Assembly (NCBI GenBank): GCA_910578365.1
Contig: CAJTRC010000068.1
Span: 1-12,933 of the forward strand
From: an uncultured Muribaculaceae bacterium
GTDB lineage: Bacteria; Bacteroidota; Bacteroidia; Bacteroidales; Muribaculaceae
Length of the DNA: 12,933 bases
Direction: 5' to 3'
In this document: positions 1-7,488 of the stretch, piece after piece
Layout: the number at the start of each line of letters is the position of its first letter
Numbering within the stretch: the stretch's first letter is position 1
Translations under genes and position numbers: made by a program
Notes under the pieces: generated by a model
Database searches by the model: none
What the model saw: only the letters and a program-made list of their open reading frames with translations
What the model was told of the DNA's origin: nothing

Positions 1-13
1 GATGAATCTCTGC

Positions 14-82
14 CAGTGCCTCCAAAATAATGTTGTGAACAGCAAACTTACATGTCTGATTTACTCATCGTTGGAGGCACTG
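14..82. repeat. 12-bp perfect inverted repeat, 45-nt spacer
   Basis: CAGTGCCTCCAA at 14-25 is exactly complementary to TTGGAGGCACTG at 71-82. No T-run follows either arm, so it is not an ordinary intrinsic terminator. It could be an RNA stem in a 3' or 5' untranslated region, or the ends of a very small element. What lies left of the window is unknown. Confidence 0.6.
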
Positions 83-314
83 TTAAACATAAATGTCATC
101 GCCACATTAGAGGATGTATGTTGTCCATTACATAAATCTTCAACACATATTAACAACTTAATCGTACAAAATGTGTACTAATTGAGAAAAAAGAAGCAAA
201 TCTCGGAATGTCATCACAAATCCTAAAATCCTAATTCCCTTGAAATCAGACTATGAAAATTAAGTAGAAATTCCCAATTTTCTATCCCAAGTTTACAAAA
301 ACTTTCTGACATGA

Positions 315-355
315 CAAAGCCCCGGCTTGAGAAAGTCAGGGCTTTGTTTTATGTT
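315..355 (+). terminator. Rho-independent terminator, plus strand
   Basis: CAAAGCCC (315-322) pairs with GGGCTTTG (339-346). Inside, GGCTT (324-328) pairs with AAGTC (333-337) around a GAGA loop, and a T-rich tract follows at once (347-357). The T-run lies on the plus side only, so it ends a transcript coming from left of the window rather than the minus-strand operon that finishes at 448. Confidence 0.75.
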
Positions 356-362
356 TTTCAAC

Positions 363-420
363 AGGTTATGAAAAGAGGATGCGCCTATTTTGACACACCC
401 TCATCACTGTTTCATAACCT
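363..420. repeat. 11-bp perfect inverted repeat next to the DUF4249 gene
   Basis: AGGTTATGAAA (363-373) pairs exactly with TTTCATAACCT (410-420), with a shorter inner match GAGG/CCTC (375-378 with 399-402). It lies just past the 3' end of the leftward four-gene operon, so it may be a 3' stabilising stem or a weak terminator for it. No long T-run follows on the minus strand. Confidence 0.5.
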
Positions 421-447
421 CTTGGAGCTTGTTTTTTAACCAAACTA

Positions 448-1299
448 TTAATCATAGCCTACTCTTACTGTAATGCGTCCGCTACCGTAGGCGGCCCAGT
501 AGCCAAGGCCCCCTTTTACATTCGAAGGACAGTTGGCGGCAAAGGTAAACAAAAGATTCTGCGAAAGCGAAATATTGCTGTCGTAAACGCTCCAGAAATC
601 ATACAGTTCCCGGTCGATGGCACTCAGCTTGACTGTAACCCTGCTTCCGAGTGTATAGTAATGGCTGAAATCGCGGCTGTCGTCGTATGTCGAGTATATA
701 CCGCGGGTAATAGGCCAGCCCTCCGTGCAGCTGTACCTGCTGCCGACGAATGTACCTAAAAAGGTGCCGTAACTGCGGGTTTCAAGTCCTGCAGTGGTGG
801 AGAAAAACTTGTAATATCCGTCCGGCTCTATGCCATCAGCGTAGGCACGCAGGCTGAACAGACTGTCGCTGCCCTCCACCGGCACGCTCTCCACCCGCGA
901 TATAGCAGGGGCCGGAAGCATAGTGGCGACAGCCTCTACGGTGTCGCTCTCGGTTTCCACCACCAATCGGTAGCTGTGGCCTGCCCGGCCATGCAGACGC
1001 GACGAGGTGTAGATAAACGACGGCACATAGGCATTGTTCACACGGCCGGTGAGCAGATACTGCGTGTCACCATCGTAAACCGATACCCTGGCCCACTTTT
1101 CCACAAATCCGTCGAACGACGCACTATCGCCCGTAAGGTCCACCGCATGTGTCACCATCACAACCGGTGGCATGCCTTCCTCAATCCAGCCTTCAACCAC
1201 CAATGGCATTTTTAAGCCTGTCAAGTCAGGGCCGTCGTCAGTGCATGCCCCGGCCGACAGCAATATTGTCAGGCATATAAATGGCATTACTCTATTCAT
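448..1299 (-). CDS. DUF4249-family outer-membrane lipoprotein
   Basis: The 283-aa product starts with a hydrophobic leader ending in ...LLSAGAC, a plausible lipobox with Cys19 as the lipidated residue. It is followed by T-D-D, an acidic run resembling the surface-export signal of Bacteroidetes lipoproteins. The rest is a beta-rich extracytoplasmic protein with the look of DUF4249, a family typically encoded next to a TonB-dependent receptor, as here. Its ATG begins 1 nt after the TGA of the receptor gene (TGATATG), so the two are probably translationally coupled. I infer that it is the surface or periplasmic partner of the receptor; the ligand cannot be told. The lipobox is slightly atypical (Ala at -3). 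It is the last gene of the four-gene operon. Confidence 0.82.
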   Translation of the reverse strand: MNRVMPFICLTILLSAGACTDDGPDLTGLKMPLVVEGWIEEGMPPVVMVTHAVDLTGDSASFDGFVEKWARVSVYDGDTQYLLTGRVNNAYVPSFIYTSSRLHGRAGHSYRLVVETESDTVEAVATMLPAPAISRVESVPVEGSDSLFSLRAYADGIEPDGYYKFFSTTAGLETRSYGTFLGTFVGSRYSCTEGWPITRGIYSTYDDSRDFSHYYTLGSRVTVKLSAIDRELYDFWSVYDSNISLSQNLLFTFAANCPSNVKGGLGYWAAYGSGRITVRVGYD

Positions 1300-1300
1300 A

Positions 1301-3283
1301 TCAGAACTTTAATGTATAAGAAACCGAGGGTATCACTGTTTTCATCTCCGAATCGCGCATACGTATGCCTTCAGTCCCGGTATAAGAGGCGAAACGGAAG
1401 AGCACATTATGTGTAGCCAATGCGTTGTACACCGATATATTTATCGTATGGCTTAAACGCTCGTTCCGGCTTATAGTCCACGACACCGCCAGGTCGAGGC
1501 GGCTGTAGGCAGGCAGACGCGATGAGTTGTGCGGAAAATATTCGCATATAAGGTTCTCGCCTATCATATAGCCGTATTTGGCCTGTGTATAGGGGGTACC
1601 CGAAGCATAGGTATAGGAGGCCGAAAGCATCAGCGGACGCACCGGATTATAGTTCAACGCCACATTGAAATCGTGTGGTCGGTCGTGGGCCGATGGCAAC
1701 CATTCGCAGCCGAAGCGCCCGAACTTAGAGCGGCTCACGCCATAGCTGTAGCCAACGCGCCCGCGCACTTTACCGGTCTGACGCATCAGCGACATAGTGA
1801 TACCGGCGGCATAACCGCGGCCATCGAGTACATTGTCGAACGGATTATATTCGGCCGACGACAAGTCAATCAGCGAACCGTCCCACTCCACCACATGCCT
1901 CATCAGCCTGCCGTATAGCGCAGTACTGAAGTAGATGCCGCTGGCGCCGATATAGCCGCTGGCACCGACCTCGGCGTCATATACATCTGCGGCCGGCACA
2001 CCTGCGCCGGCCAGCGCCCAAAAGTCGGCCGGAAGGCCTGCGGTGGTTTCCTCGACCATGCGGTCGAAACGCACACGCCGCGATGCAGCCACATACATGC
2101 CGTAGCCACAGCCCAGGTCGACCGACAGCTCGGCCCTCGGTTGGGGGCGCCACTGTGTACGCCCCGCCTGTGTATATGCCGTGACGCGCAGCCCCAGCCC
2201 CACGGCCGCACGCCGCCCCAGCGGCAGCCTGTAATCGGCCGCCAAGCTGTACTCCCACGCACGGGCGGCGCCGTAACCGTTCTGGCCCGATACACTGCGG
2301 CGGCATACATCGGCAGCGACGGTCAGTGCGCCGAAAGGCATTGTCACAGCCGCTTTCAGCTCGTGGAGCGAACTCGGCAAATCAAGTGTCCGGCCTCCTT
2401 CGTCGAGATTGAACAAGTTGGCGAACGACGAGTACGCCACATATGCCTCTGCGGATCGGTGGCGCCAAGTAGCCGATGCGGCATTATTGTTCCGGCCCAG
2501 CCGGCCATCCTTACTGCCATTGCGTTCGCTTGTAATACCCAGGCGGTCGCGGTTGCCGAAATATGAAATCCGCAATACGTCGGCATCGGTCGGGGCCCAT
2601 ATGGCTGCCAGATTCACATCGGTGAAATCATAGCCAAGTCCGGTATTATCTAACGTGAGCAAGTGCGGGAACAGGGCGTCGAGATAAGTCTGCCTCACTC
2701 CCGCCGATACCGACATACGCCTGCCAAGCGGTAGCCTTACCGCCGCATGGCTTTCGATTATGCCCGCTGATACAGTTCCCGAGAACAGGCTGTCCGGCTC
2801 CATGCCGCTGTCGGCGCTGAAGTATGCCGATGTAAGCGACCCTATTACCGAGGGCACACGCCCGGCGCGGAAAGTGTAGCCTTGGTAATAGGCCGGATTA
2901 AAGGCGCTGAATAGCCCCAGCATGTGCAGGGGGTTGACCACACGGGCGTTGTCGGCGCAAAAAAGATTGTCGCCCGTAGCAGCACCGCGCACATTCACGG
3001 TGGCCTGCAGGTCGTTGGCGGTGGCTACCGATGGCAATGAGCGCACTACGGCCAGAGGGTCGCCTCCGCCGAGAAATGTAACCTGTTCGCCCAGATGATT
3101 CGCCAGAAGGTCGACGGCTCCGTCGCGCTCCATTTTAAGCAAACGCCGCGATACAGGCGACGATACCGTTATCATCTGCAGTTCGTGCACGGCCGTGTCA
3201 AGCGAGTCGGCCGGTGTGGTTCCGGCACTTTGCAGGAACACACCGGCCGACATCGTTATAGCTATCAGTCGTTTGCCAGGCAT
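1301..3283 (-). CDS. TonB-dependent outer-membrane receptor (short form)
   Basis: About 660 aa. A signal peptide (roughly residues 1-22) is followed by a TonB-box-like stretch (LQMITVSSP), then a plug domain with the family pattern NVRGAATGDNLF...NPLHMLGLFSAFNP. After this come alternating beta strands of an outer-membrane barrel and a C-terminal aromatic end (SVSYTLKF). It should import a bound ligand across the outer membrane using TonB energy. Related receptors that pair with DUF4249 proteins usually carry an N-terminal carboxypeptidase-regulatory-like domain; this one does not. I chose the ATG at 3283, whose A overlaps the TGA of the upstream gene (TGATG), over a GTG one codon earlier, because overlapping starts recur through this operon. 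The substrate is unknown. Confidence 0.88.
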   Translation of the reverse strand: MPGKRLIAITMSAGVFLQSAGTTPADSLDTAVHELQMITVSSPVSRRLLKMERDGAVDLLANHLGEQVTFLGGGDPLAVVRSLPSVATANDLQATVNVRGAATGDNLFCADNARVVNPLHMLGLFSAFNPAYYQGYTFRAGRVPSVIGSLTSAYFSADSGMEPDSLFSGTVSAGIIESHAAVRLPLGRRMSVSAGVRQTYLDALFPHLLTLDNTGLGYDFTDVNLAAIWAPTDADVLRISYFGNRDRLGITSERNGSKDGRLGRNNNAASATWRHRSAEAYVAYSSFANLFNLDEGGRTLDLPSSLHELKAAVTMPFGALTVAADVCRRSVSGQNGYGAARAWEYSLAADYRLPLGRRAAVGLGLRVTAYTQAGRTQWRPQPRAELSVDLGCGYGMYVAASRRVRFDRMVEETTAGLPADFWALAGAGVPAADVYDAEVGASGYIGASGIYFSTALYGRLMRHVVEWDGSLIDLSSAEYNPFDNVLDGRGYAAGITMSLMRQTGKVRGRVGYSYGVSRSKFGRFGCEWLPSAHDRPHDFNVALNYNPVRPLMLSASYTYASGTPYTQAKYGYMIGENLICEYFPHNSSRLPAYSRLDLAVSWTISRNERLSHTINISVYNALATHNVLFRFASYTGTEGIRMRDSEMKTVIPSVSYTLKF

Positions 3284-5016
3284 CACTTCTGACCGGTGAT
3301 ACTCAGATAAGTATTAATGATATCGTTATAGTCATCAATCAGTTTGGCAAATGAACCTTCATCGAAAAAGTCCTCCATAACAAACGAAGTTCCGTCGGGG
3401 AACCACAGCACGGGTGCGATAGAGTAATAGTGTGTAATTAATTCGGGAGTGATAACATCACTATCATCAACAACCATTTCAACCGATTCGCCGGCTTCTA
3501 TATTATGGCCGTAATATGTCCAGGGACTCAGTACCTCTGTCTGGAGGTCGCTATCCCACTTCAGGAAGCGTGACACAGACACCAGATATTCGCCCATCCG
3601 GCAGAATCCACGTGTAAGAGGTTCGTCATAGTACTGATAGTTATCTTCGATTTTTTCCACATAATCCCAGCCAAGATAGCCCTGGAGTTTGCCGTCGCCA
3701 TCGTAGTAAAAGCCTACATCAGTATAGTTATTGAGTAGATTCACCTGAGCACCCATCACTTCGAGGTCTTCATATGTAGTATGGAGTGTATTGCCGGTCT
3801 GCGACAGTATTTTGCCATACGAAAAAATCTCCAGGCCGTCTTTAACGAAACTATAGTACGGACTTGCGTCGGCGCTTAAGTCGGCATACAATTTCGAGCC
3901 GTTATGCGCTATGCCGCGCAACTGCAGATTGCCCATCACGTCGATTTCACATTCTGCTCGGTTAAACATGGCACACAGCGCCGAGCCATCCTCGTCCACC
4001 CAGCTGTCGTTCTCGTCGTAATAACCGCCGGCAGCCTTCACGGCATCGAATATTTCCTGGTAATTAACAAAGTTTTTGCCGGTGACAACCGATTTGGCGG
4101 TAACGTATTCACGGCCCTTTATGGTTACTTTCACATTATCGGTCATATTGCTGTCGACTACTTTCAATGTGTTCTTCACCTTGTAGTCCGAGGCATCAAA
4201 ATCGAGAGTCATGTCGATGCTTGTGCCGTTAACCAGCACAGTGTTCAGACGGGCGGTAGCCAGAGTGGCGTCGCCCTTCGACAGAGTAATGTCGATTTCG
4301 CGGGGGAACCGGCCATCGAAATCCGAAGTAGTCCAGGTGGTGTATTCCTCACCGGCAACAAGCTTTACACAGTACTGCGAGCCATCGCGTCCGGCGAAGC
4401 GCATCTCAAAGTGGTCGGACTCGGTTTTCTTCCACGACTCAGTCGCCTTGTCGGCGGTATAGATGCCGTAATAGTCCTCGATTTTATAGAGGTCGACCGC
4501 CGCAGCTTTCATTATCCGGGCTGCCGCCGGGCTGCCTTTTACCATGCTCTGCATAGCCTCGGCCATGATGCCGGCCTGCTTGTGAACCTGGTAATATTCG
4601 GCGGGAACGTGATACTTAACCGGAGCGATATATGTATAGACATATTGCGTATAGTCGTAATCGCTATCAAAGAAGTCGTGCCACATACGCAGCACATCGG
4701 CCTGGTCGTTGATGTCAAAGGCGTTGTAGGCTTCGGTGCCAATCTTAACCATACGTTCTTTCTGCTCCGAGGGGGTAAGAGCCTCGGCCAGCGGCGCAGT
4801 GAACGAAATGTAGTCGATTTCGTCGAGGTTGACGCTTTGTCCATAACCGCGCACAGACAGCGTGTGGCCGTTGTCGGAGAACACAAGATTCTCGGCCACT
4901 CCAAAGTTATATTTGGTAATCTTATCGCCCTGTTTCACATAGAAAGCCTTCGGAAGGGCGGCAGCCGGTGCGGCGCACAACGCGGCAGCGGCCATACATG
5001 TCATAAGCTTTTTCAT
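3283..5016 (-). CDS. Exported protein of unknown family
   Basis: The 577-aa product has a clear Sec signal peptide (MKKLMTCMAAAALCAAPAAA) and no lipobox or later membrane segment, so it is probably periplasmic or outer-membrane associated. I do not recognise the family. Residues ~22-75 (FYVKQGDKI...LVFSDNG...IDYISF) resemble the short module at the start of many exported Bacteroidales proteins and also the N-terminus of the protein encoded just upstream. The remainder is acidic and rich in Tyr and Asp, with alternating hydrophobic strands suggesting beta structure. Its ATG overlaps the TGA of the upstream gene, and its own TGA overlaps the ATG of the TonB receptor (both TGATG). That places it in the same uptake system, perhaps as a binding or accessory protein. 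Confidence 0.8.
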   Translation of the reverse strand: MKKLMTCMAAAALCAAPAAALPKAFYVKQGDKITKYNFGVAENLVFSDNGHTLSVRGYGQSVNLDEIDYISFTAPLAEALTPSEQKERMVKIGTEAYNAFDINDQADVLRMWHDFFDSDYDYTQYVYTYIAPVKYHVPAEYYQVHKQAGIMAEAMQSMVKGSPAAARIMKAAAVDLYKIEDYYGIYTADKATESWKKTESDHFEMRFAGRDGSQYCVKLVAGEEYTTWTTSDFDGRFPREIDITLSKGDATLATARLNTVLVNGTSIDMTLDFDASDYKVKNTLKVVDSNMTDNVKVTIKGREYVTAKSVVTGKNFVNYQEIFDAVKAAGGYYDENDSWVDEDGSALCAMFNRAECEIDVMGNLQLRGIAHNGSKLYADLSADASPYYSFVKDGLEIFSYGKILSQTGNTLHTTYEDLEVMGAQVNLLNNYTDVGFYYDGDGKLQGYLGWDYVEKIEDNYQYYDEPLTRGFCRMGEYLVSVSRFLKWDSDLQTEVLSPWTYYGHNIEAGESVEMVVDDSDVITPELITHYYSIAPVLWFPDGTSFVMEDFFDEGSFAKLIDDYNDIINTYLSITGQK

Positions 5017-5477
5017 CAGAACGCAACTTTAATAACGTAATCACCCGATTTCACAATCACAACACCGGCGCCGCGCATGGCTCCGAGAGAAATCTCCTCG
5101 CCGGCTTTCGCGGGGATGGCCACAAGCAGCGAGCCGTCAAAGCCGTAGATTTCAAACTTAGCGTCGGCAAGCATTCGGGCCGACATTGTAGCGGCATCGA
5201 AGGTAAAGGTTGCCTTGGCTTTGGATTCGGCCTGCACGTCGGCTACACCGGCCTTGTCGTCGACATAGAGCTGCTCGAGCGCAGCCTGGCTATAGCTGCC
5301 TACACTATTGCCTGAGGCGTCCTGTGCGTTCATCACACCGCCTGCGAACACCAGACGGTCAACACGGTCAAGATCAAGGACTTCCCAGCCTGAGTCGGTC
5401 TTGATATGCAGATAATTGGCCGCGGATGCGCCCATAGCTGCCAGAGCAAGACTCATTGCAAGTAACATTTTTTTCAT
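5016..5477 (-). CDS. Small exported protein with T9SS-type-A-like C-terminus
   Basis: The 153-aa product starts with a signal peptide (MKKMLLAMSLALAAMGASA). The N-terminal half has a strand module (YLHIKT...LDLDRVDRLVF...GNSVG) like the start of the next gene product. The C-terminal ~45 residues (FEIYGFDGSLLVAIPA...VVIVKSGDYVIKVAF) have the layout of Bacteroidetes type-A sorting domains: I-Y-x-x-x-G, then a G-V/I-x-I-V strand, then a final K-V-A-F. This makes it little more than a leader, a small domain and a sorting-like tail. It is the first gene of the operon and overlaps the following start codon (TGATG). Function unknown; surface attachment or a scaffold role is only a guess. Confidence 0.8.
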   Translation of the reverse strand: MKKMLLAMSLALAAMGASAANYLHIKTDSGWEVLDLDRVDRLVFAGGVMNAQDASGNSVGSYSQAALEQLYVDDKAGVADVQAESKAKATFTFDAATMSARMLADAKFEIYGFDGSLLVAIPAKAGEEISLGAMRGAGVVIVKSGDYVIKVAF

Positions 5478-5518
5478 AGAATGTAATAATATAAATGTGA
5501 TAATATGGTTGTGTGTTT

Positions 5519-5540
5519 ATATGCCCTATTAGCGGCATAT
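5519..5540 (-). promoter_or_regulatory. Hairpin in the operon's leader
   Basis: ATATGCC (5519-5525) pairs with GGCATAT (5534-5540) around an 8-nt loop. It lies in the ~110-nt untranslated leader between the likely promoter (5596-5603) and the first start codon of the four-gene operon. It may be an operator or an RNA stem. No T-run follows. Confidence 0.35.
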
Positions 5541-5595
5541 GGTGTGTCAGTATTGTGCGTTTGTGGGCCGGTCGGACGCCCGTTGTTTTTCACTG

Positions 5596-5603
5596 CAAAG
5601 GTA
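5596..5603 (-). promoter_or_regulatory. Bacteroidetes -7 element for the four-gene operon
   Basis: On the minus strand this reads TACCTTTG followed by CA, a match to TAnnTTTG. There is no clear TTTG at the expected -33 spacing, so it may be weak or need an activator. It would give a leader of about 110 nt before the ATG at 5477. Confidence 0.45.
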
Positions 5604-5672
5604 CTAAAAAAATCCAAGTAACGCCGCATCGGGCATAAAAAAAATATTTTCCGTCAAAAAAACGGCTAAAAG

Positions 5673-5704
5673 TTTGGCTATCTGAAAAACTATGCGTAAT
5701 TTTG
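5673..5704 (+). promoter_or_regulatory. Promoter of rpsU
   Basis: TTTG (5673-5676), a 20-nt spacer, then TAATTTTG (5697-5704) match the Bacteroidetes -33/-7 consensus perfectly. Transcription would start near 5711, giving a ~54-nt leader before the rpsU ATG. Confidence 0.75.
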
Positions 5705-5764
5705 CCCCGCAAAACGTATCTGCGTTTGCTCAAGCATGAAAATAATCAAACTAATAAACAAAAT

Positions 5765-5956
5765 ATGATCATCGTACAAGTAAAAGAAGGCGAAAACATC
5801 GAACGCGCACTCAAAAAATTCAAAAGAAAATTTGAAAAAACCGGTATCGTAAAAGAGCTCCGCAGCCGTCAGGCTTTCCAGAAGCCCTCTGTAGTCAACC
5901 GCAAAAAAATGATGAAGGCGGTTTACGTGCAGAAACTCCGCAGCGTAGAAGAATAA
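5765..5956 (+). CDS. rpsU: 30S ribosomal protein bS21
   Basis: The 63-aa, strongly basic product (MIIVQVKEGENIERALKKFK..., RKKMMKAVYVQKLRSVEE) is a full-length Bacteroidetes bS21. It sits on the small-subunit platform near the 3' end of 16S rRNA; in Flavobacterium ribosomes it helps cover the anti-Shine-Dalgarno sequence. The ATG at 5765 is chosen because the protein aligns from MIIV; an upstream in-frame ATG at 5702 lies within the -7 element, before the predicted transcript start. No Shine-Dalgarno sequence precedes it (the leader is A-rich), unlike hpf downstream. The order rpsU-xerC-hpf is typical of Bacteroidales. Confidence 0.97.
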   Translation: MIIVQVKEGENIERALKKFKRKFEKTGIVKELRSRQAFQKPSVVNRKKMMKAVYVQKLRSVEE

Positions 5957-6007
5957 TCCGGCACCGCGAAGATTACTTCAGCGCTCTGATAAATTCTCCG
6001 CATTTTA

Positions 6008-6039
6008 TTTGGAAATCTTAAACATTTTAGCTAACTTCG
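6008..6039 (+). promoter_or_regulatory. Probable internal promoter for xerC-hpf
   Basis: TTTG (6008-6011), a 20-nt spacer, then TAACTTCG (6032-6039) differ from the Bacteroidetes consensus at one position. It lies in the 116-nt gap between rpsU and the recombinase gene and would let xerC and hpf be expressed apart from rpsU. No terminator is visible in the gap, so read-through from rpsU is also likely. Confidence 0.5.
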
Positions 6040-6072
6040 TAGTCACAGCTCTGATCAGGCTGCTTTACGACT

Positions 6073-6999
6073 ATGAATAAGCTTTTTGAAGATTTCATAA
6101 AATATATACGGTGTGAACTGAATCTTTCGGTTCACACCGTTTCGTCGTATAGCGTCGATATCAGCCAGTGGCTGCAGTTCGCCGCGGCCAATGCTCTGGG
6201 CTGCCCGAAGGGAAGCCGTCCCGACGATGTGGACCATGCGGCCGTGACCGTGGCCGACCTGCGCCTGTGGGTCGCGTACCTGGCCAGCGAAAAGTATAGC
6301 CAGCGGTCCATACGCCACAAGGTGCAGGCTCTGAGGGCCTTCTACCGATTTATGGTGCGCCGCGACATTCTTAGCGTCAACCCGGCCGCCGACCTCGTCA
6401 CCGCTCGCCTGCCCAAGTCGCTGCCTTCGCATATCAGGCCCGACGAAAGCAGGTATTGCCTCGATGAGCCTTACTGCGACTCAAACTTCGAAGAAGTTCG
6501 CAATCACCTTATTGTCACCATGTTCTATTCCACCGGTATGCGCGCAGCCGAACTTGTAGGCCTGCTCGATGCCAATGTTGACACCCGACGTTGCGAACTA
6601 AAGGTACTCGGAAAGCGTAATAAAGAAAGAATAATACCTTTTGGAAAAGAACTGCAAGAGATGATAGAACTCTACCGCACATTACGCCAACAGACCGTAG
6701 TCGGAGCAAGCACTCGCGAGTTTTTCGTACGCCCCGGCGGCGAACCTGTGTACTATGGCCTGGTAAACAAGGCCGTACACAGCATGCTCGACGGGCGCGT
6801 GAGTTCGGCACGACGCTCTCCTCACGTGTTGCGCCACAGCTGCGCAACCGATATGCTCAACAACGGTGCCGACCTGACGGCTGTGCAGCGCCTGCTGGGC
6901 CACGCATCTCTTGCCACCACTCAGATTTATACCCACCTATCAATACGTGACTTAAAAAATAATTACAAACTCGCACACCCCCGTGCACAAAAACAATAG
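6073..6999 (+). CDS. xerC: Xer-type tyrosine recombinase
   Basis: The 308-aa product has an N-terminal SAM-like core-binding domain (about residues 1-95) and a C-terminal catalytic domain. The full catalytic set is visible: Arg157 (TGMRAAEL), Lys181 in the beta hairpin (LGKRNKERIIP), His251-x-x-Arg254 (HVLRHSCATDML), His277 (LLGHASL) and the nucleophile Tyr286 (QIYTHLS). Size, motifs and the position between rpsU and hpf fit the housekeeping Xer recombinase that resolves chromosome dimers at dif, rather than a mobile-element integrase. Assignment as XerC rather than XerD rests on gene context. The stop codon is TAG, and its last two bases begin the Shine-Dalgarno sequence of hpf. Confidence 0.92.
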   Translation: MNKLFEDFIKYIRCELNLSVHTVSSYSVDISQWLQFAAANALGCPKGSRPDDVDHAAVTVADLRLWVAYLASEKYSQRSIRHKVQALRAFYRFMVRRDILSVNPAADLVTARLPKSLPSHIRPDESRYCLDEPYCDSNFEEVRNHLIVTMFYSTGMRAAELVGLLDANVDTRRCELKVLGKRNKERIIPFGKELQEMIELYRTLRQQTVVGASTREFFVRPGGEPVYYGLVNKAVHSMLDGRVSSARRSPHVLRHSCATDMLNNGADLTAVQRLLGHASLATTQIYTHLSIRDLKNNYKLAHPRAQKQ

Positions 7000-7003
7000 G
7001 AGG
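6998..7003 (+). promoter_or_regulatory. Perfect Shine-Dalgarno sequence of hpf
   Basis: AGGAGG ends 7 nt before the hpf ATG (7011) and overlaps the TAG of xerC. Strong Shine-Dalgarno sequences are rare in Bacteroidetes, and none of the other genes in this window has one. Confidence 0.8.
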
Positions 7004-7010
7004 AAACACT

Positions 7011-7298
7011 ATGGAAATTAGAGTTCAAGCGATTCACTTCGACATGTCTGAGAGCCTCAACGACTTCGTTGTCAAAAAAGCACAGCGTCTAGCACGCCAC
7101 TACGATACCATCACAAACATGGACTTCAACCTGCGTCTGGTAAAGCCCGAAACCGCACTGAACAAGGAAGTGGTTGCCAAGGTGCTCCTGCCTCAGTACG
7201 AACTTGTGGCATCGAAAACCGCCGACACCTTCGAGGAAGCTACCGACCTGGCTATCGAAGCCTTGAAATCTCAGCTCGAAAAAGCTAAAAACAAATAA
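7011..7298 (+). CDS. hpf: Ribosome hibernation-promoting factor, short form
   Basis: The 95-aa product (MEIRVQAIHFDMSESLNDFV..., ending KSQLEKAKNK) matches the RaiA/HPF fold: a beta strand, the helix NDFVVKKAQRLARHY, further strands (NLRLVKP, VVAKVLLP, YELVASKTAD) and a final helix (EEATDLAIEALKSQL). It lacks the C-terminal dimerisation domain of long HPF. Such proteins bind the decoding region of idle ribosomes and protect them in stationary phase. It is 11 nt downstream of xerC with an unusually strong ribosome-binding site, so translation may be controlled separately from the rest of the operon. Confidence 0.94.
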   Translation: MEIRVQAIHFDMSESLNDFVVKKAQRLARHYDTITNMDFNLRLVKPETALNKEVVAKVLLPQYELVASKTADTFEEATDLAIEALKSQLEKAKNK

Positions 7299-7381
7299 GC
7301 TGTTCAATCATATAACTTACAGCACAGATAGTTACCCCCGCCGTTGACGGGGCATAAAAGAATTTATCCACATCACAGACA

Positions 7382-7420
7382 CAAGCCGATCGGATTTTCA
7401 TTTTCCGGTCGGCTTGTTTG
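7382..7420 (+). terminator. Terminator of the rpsU-xerC-hpf operon
   Basis: CAAGCCGATCGG (7382-7393) pairs with CCGGTCGGCTTG (7405-7416) with one G-U wobble around an AT-rich loop, followed by TTTGTTG. It lies 84 nt after hpf. A smaller stem, CCCCG/CGGGG, occurs at about 7336-7352. Confidence 0.7.
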
Positions 7421-7456
7421 TTGCCTGTCGCCGTCCCCAGGCGGTGGGCACACTAT

Positions 7457-7488
7457 ACAAAACGACCCCCTGCCGTTCCGGCAGGGGG
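7457..7488 (-). terminator. Terminator of tnaA
   Basis: CCCCCTGCCG (7466-7475) pairs with CGGCAGGGGG (7479-7488), a GC-rich 10-bp stem with a 3-nt loop. On the minus strand it is followed by TCGTTTTG, so it ends the leftward tryptophanase transcript 28 nt after its stop codon. Confidence 0.75.

Larger units (their letters stand above)
1..447. other. Gene-free left flank
   Basis: No reading frame here has credible coding character on either strand. The stretch is AT-rich and holds two inverted repeats (14-82 and 363-420) and one rightward terminator (315-355), which are listed separately. I found no tRNA and no properly spaced Bacteroidetes promoter (TTTG-N19/20-TAnnTTTG) in it. The rightward terminator suggests that a plus-strand transcript enters from left of the window. 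Confidence 0.6.

Noticed and set aside
3904..5040. 378-codon open frame on the plus strand
   Set aside because: It lies antisense to the 577-aa exported protein, whose signal peptide, coupled start and operon position are far stronger; the opposite frame's product has no recognisable features.
6073..6999. Tyrosine recombinase as an integrase of a mobile element
   Set aside because: Its place between rpsU and hpf, its size and the absence of attachment repeats or cargo favour housekeeping Xer.
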